Shown here piece by piece: positions 25,572 through 32,183 of a stretch of DNA of 32,183 nucleotides. Source of the stretch: UBA4416 sp046345275 (lineage in GTDB: Bacteria > Bacteroidota > Bacteroidia > B-17B0 > Aurantibacillaceae). The DNA lies in NCBI GenBank assembly GCA_046345275.1, contig JBKDJY010000042.1:1-32183 (forward strand), written 5' to 3'. Made by a program: the position numbers and the translations under genes. The notes below the pieces were generated by a model. That model searched no databases. It had not been told where the DNA came from and saw nothing but the letters and a program-made list of their open reading frames with translations. Numbering within the stretch: the stretch's first letter is position 1; every line of letters starts with the position of its first letter.

Positions 25572-26288
25572 TTAAAAATTAACATAATAATCTTTTGTAA
25601 AATCTTTGTATTCCTTTGTATAATTATGCCTCTCGTCTTCTTCTATAATTAAGGTGTCTTCCGAGAATTCGCTGGCGGAAAATTCAAATTGCATTAAATG
25701 TCTTTTATCAAACTCCTTACCAGCTCTGGACTTAATGCGAAGTAATTTTGATAATTGTAATCCTTTTTTTTGAGCGAGGGCTCTAAATTTTTCAGCTTCA
25801 ATGACAGGAAGTATTAAACAAAACTTGCCTTTCACGTCTAGCAATTTCAAAACGCTTTCAATCAATTCTTCAAAAGGCAAAACATCAGCGTGCCTTGCAT
25901 TAGAACGTTTTTCATCAAAGGACTTCAAAGATTGTTCAAAAAACGGAGGGTTTGAAACAATTAATTGAAATTTAATTTTTGAAATTTTTGTAAATTCTTG
26001 TAAAGAATGATGTATAATTTTTATTTGATGATGAAACGGGCTTTCTAGTACATTTTCTTGTGCTTGCATTGCTGAACTTAAATCAATTTCAATACCTATT
26101 ATGTTTGCCTTCGTTTTTTGCGCCAACATCAACGCTATAACGCCCGTTCCTGTTCCTATATCTAAAATGGAAGTTGCTTCAGGTGCTTGAACCCAGGCGC
26201 CTAATAGTACCGCGTCTGTTCCAACCTTCATAGCACATCTATCTTGTTTTATGTTAAAGTGCTTGAATGTGAAAGCAGAATTTGGCAT
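25572..26288 (-). CDS. trmN6: tRNA1(Val) (adenine(37)-N6)-methyltransferase
   Basis: A 238-residue class I SAM-dependent methyltransferase of the YfiC/TrmN6 family, which methylates N6 of A37 in tRNA-Val. Visible motifs are the SAM-binding DIGTGTGVIALMLA (43-56), IGIEID, and the catalytic NPPFF (amino-methylase type) near 111-115. The N-terminal QDRCAMKVGTDAVLLGAW is characteristic of the family. It is the first gene of the long minus-strand run and is divergent from dacB across 96 bases. Confidence 0.9.
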   Translation of the reverse strand: MPNSAFTFKHFNIKQDRCAMKVGTDAVLLGAWVQAPEATSILDIGTGTGVIALMLAQKTKANIIGIEIDLSSAMQAQENVLESPFHHQIKIIHHSLQEFTKISKIKFQLIVSNPPFFEQSLKSFDEKRSNARHADVLPFEELIESVLKLLDVKGKFCLILPVIEAEKFRALAQKKGLQLSKLLRIKSRAGKEFDKRHLMQFEFSASEFSEDTLIIEEDERHNYTKEYKDFTKDYYVNF

Positions 26289-26316
26289 AAACCATTATTA
26301 TGATGTTAATAATATT

Positions 26317-26344
26317 TAAAGTTAAAAATATTTTTGATAAACAA
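26317..26344 (-). promoter_or_regulatory. Possible promoter for the trmN6 operon
   Basis: On the minus strand, TTG (26344-26342) is followed after 17 bases by TAACTTTA (26324-26317), one base off TAnnTTTG. It ends 28 bases before the trmN6 ATG. The match is imperfect and the region is very AT-rich, so chance is possible. Confidence 0.3.
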
Positions 26345-26384
26345 AAGAATGTGAAGATGTATTTTCTATCTTTATTAAAATGTT

Positions 26385-27818
26385 ATGCGTATAAAATTTT
26401 TATTTTTATTTCTTGTAAGCTTACTAAGCATTGTAAAATCACAATCAACCGTCGATCAAATTTTAAATGATTTAAAAAAAGACATCAACCTGAAACATGC
26501 AAGTTTTGGTTTTTGTATTCTTGATGCTCAAACCGGAATAACCATAAAAGAGCATCACTCTGAATTAGCCTTAATCCCAGCAAGCACTCTAAAAATTGTA
26601 ACCACTGGAGCAGCGCTTGGAATTCTTAAAAAAGATTTTGTTTACCAAACAATTTATTCCATTTTATACCATGGAGAAAGCTTGAATACCTCTGATAGAA
26701 TCGGATTAAAAGTAAAGGGCGTTGGAGATCCAAGTTTTAATTCGTCTTATTTTTATCATAACGATTCGCTCTTTTTTGATGGATTAATAAAAAAAATAAA
26801 ACAAGAAGGAATTAAAAAAATTGACACCATCATGATAGACGATGCCTGCTTTGACGAACGAATTCCTAATTCTTGGATTTGGGCTGATATTGCAAATTAT
26901 TTTGGTGCTGGCGCAAATGGATTATCCTACAAAGACAATAAATTTTCTGTTTTTTTTTCAACGCTGCAGCCAAATACCCTGGCAAAAATAGAGGCCATCA
27001 AACCAGCGTATTTTTCAAAAAAAATAAACATTGAATCAGAAGTAATTGCTGTAGGAACTGAAGACGAAGCTTTTGTGTTTGGCGACCCTGATGGGTTTTC
27101 AAGAAAAATTTTTGGGAGTATTCCTCCAAATAAACAAAATTATGAAGTAGAAGCGCAAATGCCCAAACCCACTGAATTTTTTAAATTTGATTTAATTCAA
27201 AATCTTTCACAACATCATTTATATGTCAATGATGGATATACGACTTTTGATAAAAAAATTAATACAAAACAAATTTATACCCATACAAGCAATAAACTTG
27301 ATAAAATAATTTTTTATACCAATACAAAAAGTAATAACCATTATGCGGAAAGTTTACTGAAAACAGTAGGTGGTTTAAAAAATGAAAAGCAAGGAACGAC
27401 TCAAAATGGGATTGAAGCAGTTAAAAGTTTTTGGAAAAGTAAGGGCCTTGATTTACAGGGTTTACATATGGTTGACGGAAGCGGATTATCAAGAGAAAAC
27501 ACAATTACGACAAAATTATTAGCCCAAATACTATCTGTTATTTATAATGACTCTTTAATTTATGATGCGTTTAATGCGTCCTTACCAATTGCTGGAAAAA
27601 ACGGAAGTATGATGAATTTGTGTAAAGGAACTTTTGCAGAAAACAACATGCGCGCTAAAACAGGTTATATCAATAGGGCTAGAGGCTATAGTGGCTATGT
27701 AAAAACAAAAAAAGGAAAGACGCTTGCATTTTCAGTCTTATTTAATAATTTTGATTGCACACCAACTGAAATGAAACTAAAGATTGAAAAATTATTGGTT
27801 GCTCTCACTGAGTTCTAA
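26385..27818 (+). CDS. dacB: D-alanyl-D-alanine carboxypeptidase/endopeptidase (PBP4, peptidase S13)
   Basis: A 477-residue periplasmic penicillin-binding protein that trims or cleaves peptidoglycan cross-links. It has a signal peptide (1-20, ending VKSQ) and the three active-site boxes: Ser67-x-x-Lys70 in PASTLK, Ser316-Asn317-Asn318 in KSNNHYAE, and Lys425-Thr-Gly in AKTGYIN. A large insertion between the first two boxes, about 245 residues, is normal for PBP4. Its last 27 bases overlap the convergent glycosyltransferase gene. It is divergent from trmN6. Confidence 0.93.
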   Translation: MRIKFLFLFLVSLLSIVKSQSTVDQILNDLKKDINLKHASFGFCILDAQTGITIKEHHSELALIPASTLKIVTTGAALGILKKDFVYQTIYSILYHGESLNTSDRIGLKVKGVGDPSFNSSYFYHNDSLFFDGLIKKIKQEGIKKIDTIMIDDACFDERIPNSWIWADIANYFGAGANGLSYKDNKFSVFFSTLQPNTLAKIEAIKPAYFSKKINIESEVIAVGTEDEAFVFGDPDGFSRKIFGSIPPNKQNYEVEAQMPKPTEFFKFDLIQNLSQHHLYVNDGYTTFDKKINTKQIYTHTSNKLDKIIFYTNTKSNNHYAESLLKTVGGLKNEKQGTTQNGIEAVKSFWKSKGLDLQGLHMVDGSGLSRENTITTKLLAQILSVIYNDSLIYDAFNASLPIAGKNGSMMNLCKGTFAENNMRAKTGYINRARGYSGYVKTKKGKTLAFSVLFNNFDCTPTEMKLKIEKLLVALTEF

Positions 27819-28571
27819 ATTTTTATACAAGTTTCGTAATTTTTTATATTTCAAATAAGTTGCATACGCTGAAATTTTTGAAATTAAAAATCCAGTTTTT
27901 CCGTCCAAAAAACCAACATGCAAAAAGTAATGATCTATAAATTTTGCAATTGGATTAACAATTAATTTATAGATTGGCGCTTTCTTTCCTTTTTCATAAT
28001 AAGCCTTCGAGGCAATTGTAGTGAAATACTCCACTTGTTTATAATGATCGGAGATTGAATTAATACTATAATGTAAAATATCTCCTTTTAAATGACCTGT
28101 TTTACGGTTTCCTTCAAAAAGTTCATATTTATCGTGTGGATTAATGCCAGTCCAATGACCCTTGCTACTATCCCACAATCTCAATTTTTTGTCAGGATAC
28201 CAATTACAATGTTTTACCCAAGTGCCGCAATAATTTGTCAGTCGGTTAATGTAATAGCCATCTCGATCAAAATTATTTTTAATATGACAGATAGATTTTA
28301 TTAGGGTTTCATCAAGCGCTTCGTCTGCATCGAGGGATAGAATATGTTTGTTTTTTGCAAATCCAATGGCTCTGTTTTTTTGTTGAATATGTCCATCAAA
28401 AGCGTGTGTAAAAAAAGCAACGCCTTTCGCTAAACAAATTTCTTTTGTATGATCGGTGCTGAAAGAATCTAGTACCACGATTTCATCGGCAACATCTTTT
28501 ACAGATTCAAGACAACGTGCAATGTTTTTTTCTTCATTAAAAGTTATAATAACGACTGATAATTTTGGCAT
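27792..28571 (-). CDS. Family 2 glycosyltransferase, WaaE/KdtX-like
   Basis: A 259-residue GT-A enzyme. It shows SVVIITFNEEKNIARCLESV (5-24), VVLDSFSTDHT (32-42) and the metal-binding Asp81-Ala-Asp83 in SLDADEALDE. The following HWTGINPHDKYEL and LHYSINS segments are typical of the WaaE/KdtX group that adds a sugar to the LPS inner core. The precise sugar and acceptor cannot be read. Its 3' end overlaps dacB by 27 bases on the opposite strand. A perfect 13-bp inverted repeat lies just upstream of the start. Confidence 0.88.
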   Translation of the reverse strand: MPKLSVVIITFNEEKNIARCLESVKDVADEIVVLDSFSTDHTKEICLAKGVAFFTHAFDGHIQQKNRAIGFAKNKHILSLDADEALDETLIKSICHIKNNFDRDGYYINRLTNYCGTWVKHCNWYPDKKLRLWDSSKGHWTGINPHDKYELFEGNRKTGHLKGDILHYSINSISDHYKQVEYFTTIASKAYYEKGKKAPIYKLIVNPIAKFIDHYFLHVGFLDGKTGFLISKISAYATYLKYKKLRNLYKNLELSESNQ

Positions 28572-28576
28572 AGCGT

Positions 28577-28621
28577 AAATTTAATGTTTTGATGGATTAT
28601 ATAAACACAAACATTAAATTT
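28577..28621. repeat. Perfect 13-bp inverted repeat upstream of the glycosyltransferase gene
   Basis: The left arm (28577-28589) reads AAATTTAATGTTT and the right arm (28609-28621) reads AAACATTAAATTT, separated by 19 bases. It starts 5 bases before the glycosyltransferase ATG (minus strand) and lies in the divergent space before the gene at 28716. It could be an operator for a dimeric regulator or a leader hairpin that hides the ribosome site. Confidence 0.55.
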
Positions 28622-28715
28622 GTTTTTATGAAATAACCATGTTTGCCTCAAGCACCAACACAAATGAATAAACTGAGTATTACAGATGACAATAAAAAAT
28701 AAATAACTTAAACAG

Positions 28716-30545
28716 ATGACTTTAAAAGAACCAACCAACAAATTAAAATTTGCCTTATTCGCTTTCGGATTTTTAGTATTTTTTATTTTGGTTTATTTTA
28801 AACTCGCGTATGCTGAGTTTGTAAGTTGGGATGATGCAGAATACATACTTGAAAATAAAGATGTTCATGATTTCAACATGAACCAACTTCTTAGCAAATT
28901 TTATGTAGGCAACTTCCATCCCATAACGATGTTAAATTACGCCATTGATTGGAAAATGTTTGATAAAACCCCAATGGGATATCACGTTGAAAATGTTATT
29001 TGGCATCTTATAAACTCAATATTAGTTTATTATGTGATGACTGCTTTATTTAAAGATGAATTACTTTCCTTATTTGTTACCATTGTTTTTGCGTTTCATC
29101 CCATTCAAATAGAAACAATCGCTTGGATAGCTGAACGTAAAAATTTAATTTCTACATTTTTTATTTTATTGTCGTTCATTAGTTATCTAAAGTTCACCCA
29201 TGAAAATAAAATTGAGCAATTATGTTTTTCAGTTTTGTTTTTTTGTTTTTCCTTGTTGTGCAAGCCGTCGTTTGTCATATTTCCATTGATTTTATTTTTG
29301 GTGGATTGGCATTTTTTCAAAAATAGATCAAAGCATCTTGTGTTACAAAAAATTCCTTTTTTTTTAGCGTCTCTTATTATTTCAATCATTACACTGAAGG
29401 CACAACAAGACGGCGGCTATTTGAACACGCAACACGCCTTCCCTATTTATCAAAAGATTGCTTATTCAGGTTTTGCAATAGGCGAATACCTTTATCATTT
29501 TTTTATGCCAAACAGTTTATCGGTTATATATCCTTACCCACAGCATAAAGTAATGAGCATGATTTTAGGTTATATAACTTTAATAGTTTTAATGATTGTA
29601 ATCTATAAATCACATCAATTAAATAAATCATTGTTGTTTTTTGGTATCTTATTTTTTGCGATTAATTTATTGCTTGTTTTACAATTTATTCCATTTGGAG
29701 AAGTTTTAACAGCTGATCGATACATGTATGTAGCCATGATAGGATTAAGTATCCTTGTATTTGGGTTGATAAAAAAAATAACGAAACAATTTTATATCAT
29801 CATTATTTTGTTAACGCTAGTGTTGGGAGGCTTATCAAATTCAAGGCTAAAAATTTGGCAAAACAGCATCACTTTATACCAAGATATTTTATTAAAAAAT
29901 CCACATTCTTATATAGCCCTCAATAGCATTGGAGCAGAGTACATGAAAAGAAAAGATTATTTATTATCCGAAAAATACTATCGTAAATCCATCAACGAAA
30001 ATGCCAATTATTACAAATCATATTATAACCGAGCGCTTTTATATTCCATTACAAACCAAACCAATAAAGCCATTGCAGACTATACACGAGCCATTAAATT
30101 AAATAATTACTATAAGGCTTACGTTGGAAGAGCTAACATTTATTATAGTTTAAAAGATTTCTCAAAAACGATAAGCGATGCAGAAAAAGCAATTAGCTTG
30201 AATAAAAATTATTCAAAAGCTAATTTTGTACTGGCCAATTGTTATGATGATTTGAATAAATTAGACCAAGCTTTATTTTTCTATAATAAGGCAATTATCA
30301 ATAACTCAGAAGATGGCTCATTTTTTCTTAGAAGAGCTGTGGTGTTTGGAAAAAAACAACAATTTGTAGATTGTTTAAACGATTTAGAAAAATGTACGCA
30401 ACTTGAACCAAATGATGCGGAAGCTTATTTTTGGAAAGGAGTAGCCAAAGTTAATTTAAAAAAAAGTCCCTGTGCTGATTTTAAAAAAGCTTTGGATTTG
30501 GGTTTTACCGAAGCGCAAAATCCCTATCAGAAATATTGTTATTGA
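28716..30545 (+). CDS. TMTC-like polytopic membrane protein with C-terminal TPR repeats
   Basis: A 609-residue protein. Residues 12-375 hold about ten transmembrane helices of a GT-C-like fold with hallmark stretches: SWDDAEYI with Trp38-Asp-Asp40 in the first loop, NFHPITMLNY (67-75), AFHPIQIETIAWIAERKNL, LLCKPSFVIFPLILFL and TADRYMY. This pattern is shared with eukaryotic TMTC proteins (O-mannosyltransferases) and their bacterial relatives. Residues about 385-585 form TPR repeats expected on the periplasmic side. It ends with a cap containing Cys586 and Cys608. Glycosyl transfer from a lipid-linked sugar is likely by family, but donor and acceptor are unknown. It is divergent from the WaaE-like gene. 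Confidence 0.85.
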   Translation: MTLKEPTNKLKFALFAFGFLVFFILVYFKLAYAEFVSWDDAEYILENKDVHDFNMNQLLSKFYVGNFHPITMLNYAIDWKMFDKTPMGYHVENVIWHLINSILVYYVMTALFKDELLSLFVTIVFAFHPIQIETIAWIAERKNLISTFFILLSFISYLKFTHENKIEQLCFSVLFFCFSLLCKPSFVIFPLILFLVDWHFFKNRSKHLVLQKIPFFLASLIISIITLKAQQDGGYLNTQHAFPIYQKIAYSGFAIGEYLYHFFMPNSLSVIYPYPQHKVMSMILGYITLIVLMIVIYKSHQLNKSLLFFGILFFAINLLLVLQFIPFGEVLTADRYMYVAMIGLSILVFGLIKKITKQFYIIIILLTLVLGGLSNSRLKIWQNSITLYQDILLKNPHSYIALNSIGAEYMKRKDYLLSEKYYRKSINENANYYKSYYNRALLYSITNQTNKAIADYTRAIKLNNYYKAYVGRANIYYSLKDFSKTISDAEKAISLNKNYSKANFVLANCYDDLNKLDQALFFYNKAIINNSEDGSFFLRRAVVFGKKQQFVDCLNDLEKCTQLEPNDAEAYFWKGVAKVNLKKSPCADFKKALDLGFTEAQNPYQKYCY

Positions 30546-30579
30546 GTTTTTGTAATTTATTTTAACCATCATTTTTTAG

Positions 30580-30587
30580 TAGTTTTG
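30580..30587 (+). promoter_or_regulatory. Possible -7 element for the DAHP synthase gene
   Basis: TAGTTTTG is an exact TAnnTTTG and ends 19 bases before the ATG at 30607. The nearest TTG upstream (30550-30552) is 27 bases away, too far for a standard -33 element, so this is a half match. Confidence 0.35.
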
Positions 30588-30606
30588 AATTGTAAAATAA
30601 TGATGA

Positions 30607-31686
30607 ATGAAAATAAGAGGCTTTGATTCTTGGATTACTTCAAACAACGAACCACTCATCATCGCTGGCCCTTGCGGAGCAGAAACCCACGAGCAAATTA
30701 TCGAAACAGCTCGATTATTAAGCAACATACAATCGGTTAAATTATTTAGAGCTGGTATTTGGAAACCACGCACTAGACCAAATTCTTTTGAAGGCATGGG
30801 TGAAGAAGCATTGAAATGGCTAAAAGATGTACAGAAGGAATTTAAATTAAAAACAACCGTTGAGGTTGCTAATGCTCAACACACGGAGTTAGCTTTAAAA
30901 TATGGCGTTGATGTTTTATGGATTGGAGCGCGTACAACGGGCAATCCGTTTAGTGTTCAGGAAATTGCAGATGTATTAAAAGGCGTTGATATACCCGTGT
31001 TCATCAAAAATCCAATTCATCCAGATTTGCAATTATGGATTGGTGCCATTGAAAGGCTAGCAAATGCAGGCATAGATAAATTAGCTGCCATACACCGTGG
31101 TTTTTTTTATGCAGGAAAAACGAAATACCGCAATAAACCGATGTGGGAAATTGCCATTGAATTAAAAACATTATTTCCAGAGTTACCAATTATTTGCGAC
31201 CCCAGTCACATCAGTGGAAATAGAGACTTCATTGCGCATGTTTGTCAAAAAGCTTTGGATTTTGGAATGAATGGATTAATGATAGAATCCCACATCAATC
31301 CTGTAAAAGCACTCAGCGATGCCAATCAACAATTAACGCCCTTTGCCTTAAATGATTTATTAAGCAACTTAGTTTACCGACAAGCTATTTCTCAGAATCC
31401 AGATTGCCATGATAAATTGGAACAATTTAGAAGTATGATTGATGAAATTGATGATGAACTAATTAACATTCTTAAAAAGAGAATGTCCGTCATAGAACAA
31501 ATCGGAGCTTATAAAAAAGAACAACATATTACCATTTTTCAATTAGAACGGTGGATGCAAATATTAAATGATAGACCCAAATTGGGAGAAAAATTGGGAA
31601 TTCCGAAAGCATTTACCGAAAAAGTATGCCAAATTTTACATGAAGAATCCATCAGAATACAAACAGAAGTGATGAATCAAAAGTAA
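30607..31686 (+). CDS. Bifunctional DAHP synthase (type I-beta) / chorismate mutase
   Basis: A 359-residue fusion for aromatic amino acid synthesis. Residues 1-255 form the DAHP synthase barrel, joining phosphoenolpyruvate and erythrose 4-phosphate: GPCGAETHEQ (22-31), LFRAGIWKPRTRPNSFEGMG (46-65), IGARTTGNPFSVQEIADV, VFIKNPIHPDL and the metal site CDPSHISGNRDF. Residues about 270-350 are a type II (AroQ) chorismate mutase: LEQFRSMIDEIDDELINILKKRM and IGAYKKE. This order, with mutase at the C terminus, is normal in Bacteroidota, and the mutase domain often gives feedback control. It is cytoplasmic and stands alone here. Confidence 0.95.
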   Translation: MKIRGFDSWITSNNEPLIIAGPCGAETHEQIIETARLLSNIQSVKLFRAGIWKPRTRPNSFEGMGEEALKWLKDVQKEFKLKTTVEVANAQHTELALKYGVDVLWIGARTTGNPFSVQEIADVLKGVDIPVFIKNPIHPDLQLWIGAIERLANAGIDKLAAIHRGFFYAGKTKYRNKPMWEIAIELKTLFPELPIICDPSHISGNRDFIAHVCQKALDFGMNGLMIESHINPVKALSDANQQLTPFALNDLLSNLVYRQAISQNPDCHDKLEQFRSMIDEIDDELINILKKRMSVIEQIGAYKKEQHITIFQLERWMQILNDRPKLGEKLGIPKAFTEKVCQILHEESIRIQTEVMNQK

Positions 31687-31730
31687 ATTGAGATATTATT
31701 TTAAAGGAAACACCAACAAGTTGATGGCCA

Positions 31731-31763
31731 TAAAAAACAAAATTTGTGCTTAATCTTCACAAA
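31731..31763 (-). terminator. Probable intrinsic terminator of the right-edge T9SS gene
   Basis: On the minus strand a TTTGTG/CACAAA stem (31763-31758 with 31748-31743) with a 9-base loop is followed by TTTTGTTTTTT. It lies about 80 bases after the stop of the T9SS gene. The stem is short and AT-rich, but the T tract is on the correct side for the minus strand only. Confidence 0.4.
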
Positions 31764-31840
31764 AATGTTTGTTCAGTGAGTTATTATCATTAATAGCATT
31801 TCTATCAATCTATTTCCTGATTAATTCATCTCCTTCCCAA

Positions 31841-32183
31841 TTACCTCCCAATCACAAATTTCTTGAGGGCTCGCTCATTGCTATTAAATATTTTAATGAA
31901 ATAAAAACTAGCCGCCAGATTACTCACATCAATGGTAAAAGCTTCCCCATCTTTTAAGTTAACGTTGTTGAGGGTGATTAAGGTTTGCCCTAAAACGGTA
32001 TACACCCCAATGGTAACATTGTTAAGGTTTTTGTTGCTGATTATGGTTAAAACATCTCCTGACAAATAAGAGTTAAAGTTATAATTGAATTTAACTGGCA
32101 CGCAATGGGCATAAATAATTTGCCCAACTTCATGCACTGTTTTATCTAAATCAACCTGTTCCAGTTTGTAATAGTAAATGGAA
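31841..32183 (-). CDS. C-terminal end of a T9SS type A sorted protein, 5'-partial
   Basis: The minus-strand frame is open through the right edge, so only the last ~114 residues are visible. It begins with SIYYYKLEQVDLDKT, the usual last strand before a type A sorting domain in such proteins. It then gives the domain itself (TIGR04183-like): a YTVLGQTLI core, FTIDVSNLAASFYFIKIF and the terminal KKFVIGR. This domain is recognised by the type IX secretion system and removed at the cell surface. What the rest of the protein does is outside the window. A GTG at 32137 could be mistaken for a start, but the conserved upstream residues show it is internal. Confidence 0.85.
   Translation of the reverse strand, partial: SIYYYKLEQVDLDKTVHEVGQIIYAHCVPVKFNYNFNSYLSGDVLTIISNKNLNNVTIGVYTVLGQTLITLNNVNLKDGEAFTIDVSNLAASFYFIKIFNSNERALKKFVIGR

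Noticed and set aside
31769..31957. A 62-codon plus-strand frame near the right edge
   Set aside because: Most of it is antisense to the well-supported T9SS sorting domain on the minus strand, and its apparent signal-like start is just the AT-rich gap.

Overview
The window is low-GC bacterial chromosome with a clear Bacteroidota signature. Two genes carry type IX secretion (T9SS) C-terminal sorting domains, there is a PorE-like TPR/propeller/OmpA protein, genes are short-spaced, and several starts sit behind TAnnTTTG -7 promoter elements. I cannot place it below phylum. No rRNA, tRNA, CRISPR array, insertion sequence or integrase was seen, and no gap between genes exceeds 300 bases.

Left part (1-6950). 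The 3' end of a large T9SS-sorted surface protein enters from the left. It is broken by an in-frame TAG at 2030-2032, which cuts the CHU_C/gliding-type sorting domain off the rest. On the minus strand follow trigger factor (tig) and, directly behind it, a tight three-gene unit: a KAS III-like ketosynthase, a 132-residue protein of unknown family and a BtrH-like acyltransferase. This looks like a small acyl-ACP-dependent biosynthetic cassette.

Middle-left (6951-15581). On the plus strand come two SGNH-fold envelope proteins and an MBOAT acyltransferase, the usual make-up of an envelope polysaccharide O-acetylation system. Then follow a small beta-barrel-like protein (minus), recG, a small secreted Pro/Lys-rich peptide gene with its own promoter, and an accessory gene for a winged-helix/coiled-coil protein with a hydrophobic tail.

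Middle-right (15582-26288). A long minus-strand run reads trmN6, a TPR protein, a PorE-like OmpA protein, a membrane histidine kinase, an AsmA-like protein, a lipoprotein cytochrome c and a CPA2 cation/proton antiporter. The first six genes are separated by only 6-33 bases, so they are probably one envelope-centred operon led by a tRNA methylase.

Right part (26289-32183). This holds dacB (PBP4), a convergent and overlapping WaaE-like glycosyltransferase, a TMTC-like membrane protein with periplasmic TPRs, the fused DAHP synthase/chorismate mutase, and on the minus strand the 3' end of a second T9SS (type A) protein running off the right edge.

Most genes are core housekeeping or envelope functions. 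The parts most worth following up are the KAS III/132-aa/BtrH cassette, the winged-helix accessory gene at 14727, the orphan kinase embedded in an envelope operon, the amber-interrupted T9SS gene and the exactly matching C-terminal Cys caps on two separate TPR proteins.
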